64,000 bases of DNA from NCBI GenBank assembly GCA_964522215.1, contig CAZFVR010000006.1:1-64000 (forward strand). Reading direction: 5' to 3'. Below, piece after piece: positions 34,692-42,854 of the stretch. A program made the position numbers and the translations under genes. The notes below the pieces were generated by a model that worked only from the letters and a program-made list of their open reading frames with translations, had not been told where the DNA came from and did no database searches. How positions within the stretch are numbered: the stretch's first letter is position 1; each line of letters begins with the position of its first letter. The stretch is from CAG-390 sp964522215 (GTDB lineage Bacteria > Bacillota > Clostridia > Oscillospirales > CAG-272).

Positions 34692-35174
34692 TCAATCGCC
34701 GAAGGCGTAGACCACATGCATTTTTGATATCGCCTCTGCGGGGAGCGTGATGGGCTCTGCATCCTCGCCCTCGCGTAGCATCACGCCGTCGGCATCATCC
34801 AGCCCCAAGAGAGTTCCGCTGAATACGCGGCGGGAATCGATGGGGGCAAACAGGCGCACCTCTACCCTCTGTCCCACACACGCGGGGACATGCCTCAAAA
34901 GTGTCAGCTCGCGCTCGATCCCGGGGGAGGACACCTCAAGATAGTAGGATTCATCGATCGGATCCGCCTCGTCAAGCACGGGATCGACCGCGCGGTGTAC
35001 GCGCTCGCAATCCTCAATGCCAACGCCGCCCTCCGCATCTATGGTTATGCGAAGCACGCGACGTGCGCCCTCCTTGACGAACTCAACATCCCATACATCG
35101 CACCCTGCCTCACGCACTGTCGGCAAAAGCAGGTCATATACTCGCCCGGCTACGCCGCCAAGCTCTTTTTTCAT
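34692..35174 (-). CDS. rimP: Ribosome maturation factor RimP
   Basis: A 160-residue protein starting at 35174 behind AAGGAG. N-domain 'CDVWDVEFVKEGARRVLRITIDAEGGVGIEDCERVHRAVDPVLDE' and C-domain 'YYLEVSSPGIERELTLLRH...GQRVEVRLF' are diagnostic. It assists 30S assembly. It is the first gene of the nusA-infB operon; the 147 bp before nusA contain no further gene. Confidence 0.93.
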   Translation of the reverse strand: MKKELGGVAGRVYDLLLPTVREAGCDVWDVEFVKEGARRVLRITIDAEGGVGIEDCERVHRAVDPVLDEADPIDESYYLEVSSPGIERELTLLRHVPACVGQRVEVRLFAPIDSRRVFSGTLLGLDDADGVMLREGEDAEPITLPAEAISKMHVVYAFGD

Positions 35175-35262
35175 AACTCTACTCCTTGTGATCCGCCACA
35201 CGCGGGCAAAATTGCCGCCCGCCGTCGGCACGGATCTTTATTTTTTGCTGATTCATTAAATA

Positions 35263-35341
35263 AGAGTGGACGCAAGCCCACTCTCCATTACATCATAATA
35301 TACTCTACTTTAATTATACCACACTTTTCTGCGATATGCAA
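35263..35341 (-). promoter_or_regulatory. Promoter and leader hairpin of the rimP-infB operon
   Basis: Minus strand: TTGCAT (35341-35336), a 17-bp spacer and TATAAT (35318-35313), then within the leader a 7-bp hairpin AGAGTGG/CCACTCT (35284-35263). The remaining intergenic DNA to 35512 is AT-rich and apart from one palindrome holds nothing I can name. Confidence 0.75.
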
Positions 35342-35474
35342 TAGTTTTGTCGATTTTTTCGTATATTTTTTTAATTTTTCGAAGATATCAAAAAACGCGC
35401 TTTCCGCTTTCGTATGATTTCAAAAAAAGAATATAAGATTTTTATATATTTTGCGCTGTTTTGGTGGTAGGATA

Positions 35475-35489
35475 GTAATATATTATTAC
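35475..35489. promoter_or_regulatory. Palindrome before the DUF6259-like gene
   Basis: GTAATA-TAT-TATTAC is a perfect inverted repeat ending 23 bp before the ATG, within the likely promoter region. It is a candidate operator, but such AT-only palindromes occur often by chance. Confidence 0.35.
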
Positions 35490-35512
35490 GAGCCCACAAG
35501 GAGACATAAAAA

Positions 35513-37492
35513 ATGAAAAACATTCTTAAATTTCAGCTCTCTGCCGATGCCTCGCGCATAAACTGGAGTGCCGGCGGTACACCTCTTGTCGGCACCGAGG
35601 ACGGCGACTTTTGGCGCATAATGGCCGATGACGGCTATTATATTGAAATGACGATACACTCCGCCGATCAATCCGGGCATGTGACCACAGATGGCGACCG
35701 CACCGTGATCGTTTACGACGAGCTGGTCACCGATGCGGGCCGCAAAATAGATGCACGCCTGACTTTGACCGTGACCGAGACCGATGAGGGCTACACCTTT
35801 GATGCTGAGATAGAAAATCACGACGATGCACGCCTCAACGAGCTTGAATACCCCTACATAGACCTAAATCGTCTTGTTGGCGAGCGCGAGGGAGATGTGC
35901 TCTACCGTCCGCAGGGACTTGGCGAACGCATTAAAAATCCGTGGCGCGCGCTTGCCTCGGCACACACCGAATACATGAGCTCGGATTACAACGAGATCAA
36001 ATCCACACTGGTCTACCCCCGCCCCGCCACAATGTCATGGCTCGGAATACAGTCGGATAAATATTTCCTTTATGTGGGACGTCACGATGTCCGCACCCGC
36101 GCCTGCTGTCTTTTGAGTGCCATCCAGCCGCGCGAGAGCAGCACGCCCCGCCTTGTGACCTCGATCTGCCACTATCCCTTTGCCAAAAAGGGAGAGCGTG
36201 TATCCACCCCGCCGGTAGCCGTGACGATGGCGGAGGGCGACTGGCGCATAGGCTCTGATATCTACGGCGCGTTTGCGCATTCCACCTACTTTAAGCCGGT
36301 AGAGCCGCGCGAGTGGGTAAAGGGAATGCACGGCTGGCAGCGCATCATACTGCGCCACCAGTTTGGCGAGATCTTTTGGAAGTACCGCGACCTGCCCCGC
36401 CTCTACCTTGAGGGCAAGCAGTACGGTCTTGATACGCTTTTAGTGTTTGGTTGGTGGCGCGGACGCTTTGATAACGGCTACCCGCACTACGAGTATGATC
36501 CCGAGCTTGGCGGCGAGGAGGAGCTTCGCGCCGCAATAGCCGAGGTGCGCCGTCTGGGCGGTAATGTGATACTTTATAACAACGGAATACTCATAGATAA
36601 AAACACCGATTTTTATCGCAATCATCATCTTGAGGCCGCGCGCATCGATATTGACGGCAATGAGTATGAGGATCATTACAAATTTGAAAACAACGGTACC
36701 GTTTTGCGCAACTACGGCTATAAATCCTTTGTGGATGCCTGCCAAGCAACAAAGATCTGGCATGATAAGCTGATAGAAAACGGCCGTCTGAAGCTTAGGA
36801 CCGACCCTGACGGTATATTCTTCGATCAGGTCGGCGGGCGCAGCAAGCTCTGCTTTAACCCGGCGCACGAGCACGGCGATCGCCCGGATGATGAGATGGT
36901 CTACCGCCGCCGCAATATGCGGGATGTGCGTGCCATCCTCGGACCGGATCAGGCAGTGGGCACCGAGTGCGTAAACGATGCCATCATTGCCGATGTTGAC
37001 TTTACTCACGGCTGTGACCGCGGCGCGGGCTATCGCTCAAGCCTTGCCGCCAATGTGCAGACCATATTCCCGGAGATGTACCTGCGCACCTTCCCCGAGC
37101 CCATCATCTCCAACCGTTGGATACACGACTGCCGCCGCGGCTGGCGCGATGACCTTAACCATGCATTTATCTACGGTATGAGATTTGACGTGGCCATTTG
37201 GCGTTGCCGCAAGGTAGGCATTGCCGCCTTGCCGGAGTACGGTGCACACCTTGCCCACCTGCTGGCCATCAAGGACGAGTACAGCCGTTTCTTCTACAAC
37301 TGGGGCGGCGCACGCTTTGTTTGCGATACCGACCTCAGCGTACCGGAGGACATCCGCTATTGCGAATATAAGACCAACGAGGGTGAACGCCTGTTCGTGT
37401 TCAGAAATAACGGAGACGAGGATCTGAGCTTTGATGTTTTGGGCACACCCGTCACCGTTTGCGCACATGACGTGGCCGCAATAACAAAATAA
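35513..37492 (+). CDS. Cytoplasmic DUF6259-like putative glycoside hydrolase
   Basis: A 659-residue protein with no signal peptide. Residues 1-230 are a beta-sandwich-like region ('LTLTVTETDEGYTFDAEIENHDDARLNELEYPYI', 'YRPQGLGERIKNPWRA'). Residues 275-600 form a TIM-barrel-like region with 'LLVFGWWRGRFDNGYPHYEYDPELGG', 'RLGGNVILYNNG', 'DGIFFDQVG' and 'GTECVNDAIIADVDFTHGC'. Asp and Glu at strand ends are plausible catalytic acids. The C-terminal 60 residues make a small beta domain. The order resembles the DUF6259 family near GH101-like enzymes. Lack of export suggests it acts on imported oligosaccharides. AAGGAG precedes the ATG; it stands alone between its leader and a terminator. Confidence 0.65.
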   Translation: MKNILKFQLSADASRINWSAGGTPLVGTEDGDFWRIMADDGYYIEMTIHSADQSGHVTTDGDRTVIVYDELVTDAGRKIDARLTLTVTETDEGYTFDAEIENHDDARLNELEYPYIDLNRLVGEREGDVLYRPQGLGERIKNPWRALASAHTEYMSSDYNEIKSTLVYPRPATMSWLGIQSDKYFLYVGRHDVRTRACCLLSAIQPRESSTPRLVTSICHYPFAKKGERVSTPPVAVTMAEGDWRIGSDIYGAFAHSTYFKPVEPREWVKGMHGWQRIILRHQFGEIFWKYRDLPRLYLEGKQYGLDTLLVFGWWRGRFDNGYPHYEYDPELGGEEELRAAIAEVRRLGGNVILYNNGILIDKNTDFYRNHHLEAARIDIDGNEYEDHYKFENNGTVLRNYGYKSFVDACQATKIWHDKLIENGRLKLRTDPDGIFFDQVGGRSKLCFNPAHEHGDRPDDEMVYRRRNMRDVRAILGPDQAVGTECVNDAIIADVDFTHGCDRGAGYRSSLAANVQTIFPEMYLRTFPEPIISNRWIHDCRRGWRDDLNHAFIYGMRFDVAIWRCRKVGIAALPEYGAHLAHLLAIKDEYSRFFYNWGGARFVCDTDLSVPEDIRYCEYKTNEGERLFVFRNNGDEDLSFDVLGTPVTVCAHDVAAITK

Positions 37493-37535
37493 TCCGGAAT
37501 ATTTGAAATAAACAAAGCATATAAAAACACACCGA

Positions 37536-37581
37536 CGAGCTCCCCGGGACTATCCTGAACATCCCGAGGAGCTCGTTTTTT
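37536..37581 (+). terminator. Terminator of the DUF6259-like gene
   Basis: CGAGCTCC...GGAGCTCG (outer arms 37536-37575, with inner CGGGA/TCCCG) followed by TTTTTT (37576-37581). Confidence 0.85.
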
Positions 37582-37645
37582 ATTGAATTAGCACTGTTTT
37601 TTACGCATTCAGTGCAGAATGTCACATTCCATGGCGACATGCCGA

Positions 37646-37846
37646 TCATCTTTTGCCCGGCTTTACGTTATCGAACGGGCGGACCGCTCCCTCGATATTA
37701 CCGTTTTGCACCTCAAAGCTTTTGATGCTGTCGCGTATCAAGACCAAAATATGACTGTTGAGCGACCGCCCCTCGTAATCCGCAACATAGCCGAGCTTGC
37801 GCAACATCTCCTCCTCTATTCGTATAGAAACACTCTTTATTGCCAT
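37646..37846 (-). CDS. Ribbon-helix-helix (Arc-like) transcriptional regulator
   Basis: A 66-residue protein. The N-terminal strand 'KSVSIRIEEEMLRKL' inserts into the DNA major groove in this fold, followed by helices 'LRKLGYVADYEG' and 'SLNSHILVLIRDSIKSFEV'. The last 17 residues form a polar tail. It is divergent from the SLOG gene, and the shared promoter region holds a perfect 27-bp inverted repeat, so it very probably represses itself and that neighbour. No toxin gene adjoins it, although small RHH proteins are often antitoxins. Confidence 0.85.
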   Translation of the reverse strand: MAIKSVSIRIEEEMLRKLGYVADYEGRSLNSHILVLIRDSIKSFEVQNGNIEGAVRPFDNVKPGKR

Positions 37847-37855
37847 TTCTCCTCC

Positions 37856-37903
37856 AAAATAAACATACTATATGTTTATTTTATCCGATTTATGTGATAT
37901 AAT
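37856..37903. promoter_or_regulatory. RHH operator and divergent promoter
   Basis: AAAATAAACATA (37856-37867), 3 bp, then TATGTTTATTTT (37871-37882) is a perfect inverted repeat. For the plus strand, TTTATT (37875-37880), 17 bp and TATAAT (37898-37903) form a promoter whose -35 lies inside the repeat. On the other side the repeat reaches the ribosome site of the RHH gene. Confidence 0.75.
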
Positions 37904-37950
37904 GTGTGATATAGATACACCGTATATCCATAAAAGTAGGAGGGAGAGCT

Positions 37951-38406
37951 ATGACGGTCTCATTTTGCGGCCACAGAGAGATAAAAGATCGCACGGCGGT
38001 GGAGTCGTGGCTTGCCGAGCTTTTGCCGCAGCTGATAGAGCTGGGCGCGAAGGATTTTTTGCTTGGCGGCTACGGCGCGTTTGACGAGCTGGCCGCCGCC
38101 ATGCTGATAAAGCTTCGCGCGGGCGGCGCACCGATACGCGTACTGCTTGTTGCGGCGTACCTTGACCGAGCAACGCGCGGAGACTATGACGAGGTGATAT
38201 ATCCCGGCATTGAGACAGTCCCGCCACGGCTGGCCATCATACGACGAAACGAGTGGATGGTAGACTCCTCTGATATTTTGGCAGCCTGCGTCTGCGGGAG
38301 TATCGGCGGCGCAGCACGCACGCTGGAATATGCACGTCACCGCAGAAAAAAAGTCATTTTATACCCGGATCTTTCCTCACGCGATGTGCTCGGTGCAAGT
38401 TTTTGA
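37951..38406 (+). CDS. SLOG family protein (YpsA/DUF1273-like)
   Basis: A 151-residue Rossmann-like protein with 'VSFCGHREI' at the N-terminus, 'DFLLGGYGAFDELAAAMLIKL', 'IRVLLVAAYLDR' and 'GIETVPPRLAIIRRNEWMVDSSDILAACV...GGAARTLEYARHRRKKVI'. SLOG domains bind nucleotides or nucleotide-derived ligands and occur in cell-division and stress contexts. AGGAGG precedes ATG. It probably shares control with the divergent RHH regulator. The precise ligand is unknown. Confidence 0.82.
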   Translation: MTVSFCGHREIKDRTAVESWLAELLPQLIELGAKDFLLGGYGAFDELAAAMLIKLRAGGAPIRVLLVAAYLDRATRGDYDEVIYPGIETVPPRLAIIRRNEWMVDSSDILAACVCGSIGGAARTLEYARHRRKKVILYPDLSSRDVLGASF

Positions 38407-38437
38407 TGTAAATTATGCATTTTGTTGATTTTTTATA

Positions 38438-38465
38438 TTGACATATCGCCGTAAATGAGTATAAT
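38438..38465 (+). promoter_or_regulatory. glyA promoter
   Basis: TTGACA (38438-38443), a 16-bp spacer and TATAAT (38460-38465). Confidence 0.85.
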
Positions 38466-38504
38466 AAGAAGTATCTTTTTTCTCATTGAAAGGCAGGTAC
38501 ACTT

Positions 38505-39746
38505 ATGTTTTTTGAAAAGCTTTCCGCACTTGACCCCGAGGTCGGCGCGGCATGCTCACGCGAGCTTGCGAGACAGCGCCGTAACATTGAACTTATCGCA
38601 TCCGAAAATATCGTCTCCGAGGCTGTTTTGCTGGCAGCAGGCGGCATTTTGACCAACAAATATGCCGAGGGCTACCCCGGCCGCAGATACTACGGAGGTT
38701 GCGCTTACGTTGACGAGGTCGAGGAGCTTGCCCGCGACCGCGCCTGCCGTCTTTTTGGCGCCGACCACGCAAACGTTCAGCCGCACAGTGGTGCCTCCGC
38801 CAACTTTGCCGTATTTTTTGCCCTGCTGAACCCCGGCGACACGGTGCTCTCCATGAGTCTGGCCGCGGGCGGTCACCTCTCACACGGAATGAAGCTTAAT
38901 GTATCCGGCAAGTATTTCAACATAGTTCACTACGGTGTGGACCCCGAAAGTGAGCTGATAGACTATGACGAGGTGCGCCGCTTGGCACTTGAATGCCACC
39001 CCAAGATGATAATAGCGGGCGCCAGCGCCTACCCACGCACCATTGATTTTGCACAGTTCCGCCGTATTGCCGACGAGGTCGGCGCGCTGCTGATGGTTGA
39101 CATGGCACACATTGCGGGTCTTGTAGCCGCAGGACTGCACCCCAGTCCCGTGCCCTATGCCGATGTCGTCACCACCACCACGCATAAGACACTGCGCGGC
39201 CCGCGCGGCGGTCTTATCCTTTGCCGCGATGAGTACGCCGCCGCCATCGACAAGGCAATATTCCCCGGCACACAGGGCGGTCCGCTTATGCACATAATCG
39301 CCGCCAAGGCCGTAGCCCTTGGTGAGGCTCTGACCCCCGAATTTACCGTTTACCAAAACAACATAGTCAAAAACGCACAAGCACTGGCCGGCGGACTCAC
39401 CTCACGCGGAATAAAGCTGATCTCGGGCGGCACGGATAACCACCTGATGCTGTTGGATCTGCGCGGCACGCCCGTCACCGGCAAGGAGCTTGAGAGCCGC
39501 CTTGACGAGGTGTGCATCACTGCCAACAAGAACGCTGTACCCAATGACCCGCAAAAGCCTGCCATAACCTCCGGTCTGCGCGTTGGCACGCCAGCCGTTA
39601 CCACACGCGGCTTTGGCGTGGCCGATATGGATCGCGTTGCCGGCTTTATAGCCGATGCGGTGTTTGATTTCGAGCCTAACCGCGAGCGCATTGCCGCCGA
39701 GGTACGCGAGCTGACAGACTGCCACCCCATCTACCAAGATCAATAA
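38505..39746 (+). CDS. glyA: Serine hydroxymethyltransferase
   Basis: A 413-residue PLP enzyme that interconverts serine and glycine with tetrahydrofolate. It has 'RQRRNIELIASENIVS', 'YPGRRYYGGCAYVDEVE', 'VQPHSGASAN', 'LLMVDMAHIAGLVAAGLHPSP', the PLP lysine in 'VVTTTTHKTLRGPRGG' and 'TSGLRVGTPAVTTRG'. The length is normal. It is monocistronic with its own promoter and terminator. GAAAGGCAGG precedes ATG. Confidence 0.97.
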   Translation: MFFEKLSALDPEVGAACSRELARQRRNIELIASENIVSEAVLLAAGGILTNKYAEGYPGRRYYGGCAYVDEVEELARDRACRLFGADHANVQPHSGASANFAVFFALLNPGDTVLSMSLAAGGHLSHGMKLNVSGKYFNIVHYGVDPESELIDYDEVRRLALECHPKMIIAGASAYPRTIDFAQFRRIADEVGALLMVDMAHIAGLVAAGLHPSPVPYADVVTTTTHKTLRGPRGGLILCRDEYAAAIDKAIFPGTQGGPLMHIIAAKAVALGEALTPEFTVYQNNIVKNAQALAGGLTSRGIKLISGGTDNHLMLLDLRGTPVTGKELESRLDEVCITANKNAVPNDPQKPAITSGLRVGTPAVTTRGFGVADMDRVAGFIADAVFDFEPNRERIAAEVRELTDCHPIYQDQ

Positions 39747-39832
39747 AAACGGCTCGGCGGCGGATCCGGGCCATAGGCCGCAAGCGCAAGCCGCAAGAGG
39801 ACATGTCGCAAAACCGTAAATCCGAATATCCC

Positions 39833-39868
39833 AAAAACGCAACGGAGGGATCCCCCCGTTGCGTTTTT
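39833..39868 (+). terminator. glyA terminator
   Basis: AAAAACGCAACGG (39833-39845) pairs with CCGTTGCGTTTTT (39856-39868), a hairpin with a T-run. Confidence 0.88.
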
Positions 39869-40067
39869 ATTTGATCCTTTACTCAAAAATCTCTCCAATT
39901 CCGCCCGGCGAGCGATTTTCAGCTTTTTTGCCCTTCACTCGCAAGTAATTCCGCAAAATTCGCAAAAATTCAGTAAACATTCGCGCCATTCGCTTGTCAA
40001 AAGCGAGTTTTAGGCTCAAGATAAAAAGGCACCTTCGGCACTTCACATATGGCACATAAACTAAAAG
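39869..40067. other. Intergenic DNA, possible remnant of a dispersed repeat
   Basis: Two hundred bases between convergent glyA and pfkA. The composition differs from neighbours, with repeated 'attccgcaaaattcgcaaaaattc' style words and 'cattcgc...gcgaa' pairings. A minus-strand frame of 76 codons spans it without a ribosome site and runs into the pfkA terminator, so I do not call it a gene. It could be a decayed repeat element. Confidence 0.3.
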
Positions 40068-40093
40068 CCCGCAGCCGCAAAAGCGGCTACGGG
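40068..40093 (-). terminator. pfkA terminator
   Basis: CCCGCAGCCGC (40068-40078), AAAA loop, GCGGCTACGGG (40083-40093). On the minus strand it is followed by CTTTTAG. Confidence 0.8.
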
Positions 40094-40114
40094 TGTTATC
40101 GCGATCCATACGGC

Positions 40115-41191
40115 TTATCTGCTGAGGCCGAGGGAGATATCGTAAAGGCGGCGGATATCGGCCGCGCGCTTATCGCAGATGGCCTTCATGGCCTCGATCT
40201 GCTCGGCGCTGAAGCTATCCAGCTGACCTTCCTTGAGTTTTTTCTTGTACATCTTATCTGTCGTGAGAGCAAAACGGATATCATAGCTCACGATCTCGCC
40301 GTCTATCTCGGCAACAATGGCATCGCTCTTGCCCGCAAGCAAAAGATCCACCGCAAAGGTACCCATCTCGGTAGCGGTCAGGCGGTCTCGCAGTGTGGGC
40401 TTGCCGCCGCGCACGATGTGTGCCAGGCGAGCAAACTTTGTTTCAACGCCTGTCTCCGCGCCGATCTTTTTGGCCAGCACCTCGCTGTAGGGCTTGCCCT
40501 CGGCGGTAAATACGCCCTCGGACACTATAACGAGCATGCCGCGCTTGCCGTCAGCCTTGGCGGCCTTGATGCGCTCGATAGCCGCGGCCTCATCAAAGGG
40601 GACCTCGGGAATGGCGATAGCCACAGCACCGGATGCTATACCGGTCTTCAGCGCGATCTCGCCGCAATCACGCCCCATGACCTCCACAACATTGCAGCGG
40701 GCATGAGATTCGCAGGTGTCGCGCAGGCGGTCAACGCATTCAAGCACGGTGTTCATTGCGGTATCAAAGCCAACGGTATAGTCGGTGGCGGTGATATCGT
40801 TATCGATAGAGCCTGTAACGCCGATGGTGGGAATGCCGTGGATGGCAAGGTCGGTTGCACCGCGGAAGGTGCCGTCGCCGCCGATGGCAACGATAGCATC
40901 GATATTGTGGCGGTGGCAGGTGGCGATAGCCTTTTGCATGCCCTCCTCGGTAGCAAATTCCGGGCAACGGTCGGAATAGATCACGGTTCCGCCCATGCAG
41001 GAAATATTGGATACACGGCGAGCGGTAAGATCGATGACGTTATCATTGATAAGTCCGCTGTAGCCGCCGATGACTCCCTTTACCTCAATGCCGTTTTGAA
41101 TGGCACGGCGGGTGATCGCACGTATTGCCGCGTTCATACCCGGGGCATCGCCGCCGGAGGTGAGAACGCCTATTCTTTTAAATTCAGCCAT
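40115..41191 (-). CDS. pfkA: ATP-dependent 6-phosphofructokinase
   Basis: A 358-residue kinase that phosphorylates fructose-6-phosphate. 'GVLTSGGDAPGMNAAIRA' and 'GGDGTFRGATDL' form the nucleotide site, with a glycine after GGDG as in ATP-using rather than PPi-using enzymes. 'GSIDNDITATDYTVGFDTA' is the catalytic region, and 'EVMGRDCGEIALKTGIA' and 'HIVRGGKPTLRDR' complete the family pattern. It is longer than the 320-residue bacterial norm, with a C-terminal extension of about 35 residues. It is monocistronic with its own promoter. Confidence 0.96.
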   Translation of the reverse strand: MAEFKRIGVLTSGGDAPGMNAAIRAITRRAIQNGIEVKGVIGGYSGLINDNVIDLTARRVSNISCMGGTVIYSDRCPEFATEEGMQKAIATCHRHNIDAIVAIGGDGTFRGATDLAIHGIPTIGVTGSIDNDITATDYTVGFDTAMNTVLECVDRLRDTCESHARCNVVEVMGRDCGEIALKTGIASGAVAIAIPEVPFDEAAAIERIKAAKADGKRGMLVIVSEGVFTAEGKPYSEVLAKKIGAETGVETKFARLAHIVRGGKPTLRDRLTATEMGTFAVDLLLAGKSDAIVAEIDGEIVSYDIRFALTTDKMYKKKLKEGQLDSFSAEQIEAMKAICDKRAADIRRLYDISLGLSR

Positions 41192-41264
41192 TTTTGTTAT
41201 CTCCTGATAAATGCACCCGTTGCCCTTATTCGAGCCAAGGCGCTAAATTAAAACATACATATAT

Positions 41265-41293
41265 ATTGTATACCATTATTGACGGAAAATCAA
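41265..41293 (-). promoter_or_regulatory. pfkA promoter
   Basis: Minus strand: TTGATT (41293-41288), a 17-bp spacer and TACAAT (41270-41265). Confidence 0.75.
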
Positions 41294-41347
41294 TAGCACA
41301 AACGTAAAAAATGCGCGAAAATCGTCGAATCGGGTGATTTTTTTGCT

Positions 41348-42622
41348 TTATTTCGCCGCATCGGCAAGTTTTTTCAGTGCCATGCCCATCACCTGCGTTG
41401 CCGCGCTGTATCTTATATACTCGCGCGAGCGCAGGGGGGACATCGAAAGCCGCCGCGTCTGCACACCGTTGGCATCCGCTACGGCGATATAGACCGTCCC
41501 CACCGGGTCGCTGTCGGTCCCGCCGCCGGGACCCGCAAAACCTGTGGTGGCAAGCCCCATATCGGTTCCGAGCACAGCCCTAACTCCCGCAGCCATCTCG
41601 GCGGCAGTCTGCTCGGAGACGGCGGTATGGCGCTCAAGTGTTTCGGCCGAAACGCCCAAAAGCTTCATTTTTGCATCGTCGCAGTAGGTCACACAGCCGC
41701 CCGCAAACACCTCGGAGCAGCCGGGTATATCGGTGAGCCGCCGTGCCACCATCCCGCCGGTGCAGGACTCGGCGGCGGCAATGCTGCACCCGCAGCGACG
41801 AAGCTCGGCAACAAGAGCAGCCTCAATGCTGCCAACGTCGATGCCGTATATATATCCGCCAACCTCGGTGGCCTTTATATCCTCAATGGCGGCAAGCGAG
41901 AGTCTGTCTGCCTCCTCATGCGTGGCGGCACGCGCACTGACTCTCACGCGCACCTCGCCCTCCTTGCAATAGGGAGCCACGGTGGGATTATCCCACTCCT
42001 GCATCATCCGCCGCAGGTGCTCCTCGACGGTCGACTCGCCCATGCCGATGATATGCACATTGTGGCTCACTATCACAGCACCCGAGCGATGGCAGAGGTA
42101 GGGGTGCACCCTCTCCTGCCAAAGAGTCTTCATCTCTATCGGTACGCCCGGCAAAAGAATGGCCGTGCGCCCGCTTTTTTTATCCTCAACGGCCATGGCG
42201 GGGGCAGTCCCCCAGTCGTTTTCAAATATGACCGCGCCCTCCGGGATCATGGCCTGCTTTTTGTTGTTCTCCGGCATGACTCGCCCTGTGTCGGCAAAAT
42301 AGCGGCGTATTTTTTCCAGCGTGTGCTCGTCAAGATACATAGGCAGCCCAAAAAAGTCCGCCACCGTCTCCTTTGTAAGGTCATCGCACGTAGGACCGAG
42401 TCCGCCGCTCATAAAGACGGTATCAGCATGTGAAAAGGCCGCCTCAAGCGCCGCACGCAGGCGATCCGGATTATCCCCCACCACCGTTTGACGGTATACC
42501 GGTATGCCGAGCTCGGCAAGCCTCTGCGACATAAATGCCGCATTTGTATTGATTATATCACCAAGCAAAAGCTCGGTGCCGACGCAGAGGATCTCTGCGC
42601 TTTTTATTTCGGATCCAAACAT
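41348..42622 (-). CDS. cinA: CinA family protein (competence/damage-inducible, NMN deamidase type)
   Basis: A 424-residue two-domain protein. Residues 8-175 are the molybdopterin-binding-like domain ('SAEILCVGTELLLGDIINTNAAFMSQRLAELGI', 'FMSGGLGPTCDDLTKETVADFFG'). Residues 260-424 are the CinA C-terminal amidohydrolase domain with 'AAAESCTGGMVARRLTDIPGCSEVFAGGCVTYCDDAKMKLLGV' and 'ATTGFAGPGG'. That domain in relatives deamidates nicotinamide mononucleotide, and the N-domain cleaves ADP-ribose. The order and length are normal. Confidence 0.93.
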   Translation of the reverse strand: MFGSEIKSAEILCVGTELLLGDIINTNAAFMSQRLAELGIPVYRQTVVGDNPDRLRAALEAAFSHADTVFMSGGLGPTCDDLTKETVADFFGLPMYLDEHTLEKIRRYFADTGRVMPENNKKQAMIPEGAVIFENDWGTAPAMAVEDKKSGRTAILLPGVPIEMKTLWQERVHPYLCHRSGAVIVSHNVHIIGMGESTVEEHLRRMMQEWDNPTVAPYCKEGEVRVRVSARAATHEEADRLSLAAIEDIKATEVGGYIYGIDVGSIEAALVAELRRCGCSIAAAESCTGGMVARRLTDIPGCSEVFAGGCVTYCDDAKMKLLGVSAETLERHTAVSEQTAAEMAAGVRAVLGTDMGLATTGFAGPGGGTDSDPVGTVYIAVADANGVQTRRLSMSPLRSREYIRYSAATQVMGMALKKLADAAK

Positions 42623-42715
42623 TATGCCTCCGTTTTCCCGCCGATCGCCGCGCGGCGCATTCGGCTTCGGATCAGCCGCCTATATTTAGCCGATCGGTTT
42701 TAGTATCTTATCAAT

Positions 42716-42744
42716 ATTATATCACCATACCGTGTATTTGTAAA
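42716..42744 (-). promoter_or_regulatory. cinA promoter
   Basis: Minus strand: TTTACA (42744-42739), 17 bp, TATAAT (42721-42716). Confidence 0.8.
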
Positions 42745-42773
42745 CCGAGAGCGGCGAAGTTTTGCGATATTTG

Positions 42774-42802
42774 TTGACTTTTTGCGGATCCTGTGGTAAG
42801 AT
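42774..42802 (+). promoter_or_regulatory. Promoter of the PflX-like gene
   Basis: TTGACT (42774-42779), 17 bp, TAAGAT (42797-42802). It is divergent from the cinA promoter. Confidence 0.75.
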
Positions 42803-42854
42803 GTTTGAGATGACCATTATGAGTATCAAGCATAACTAAAACATCGAGGTATAA

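Noticed and set aside
39879..40109. 76-codon minus-strand frame downstream of pfkA
   Set aside because: It starts inside the pfkA terminator hairpin and has no ribosome site. It is kept only as a possible repeat remnant.
40049..41251. 400-codon plus-strand frame opposite pfkA
   Set aside because: pfkA is unmistakable on the other strand; this frame is its shadow.
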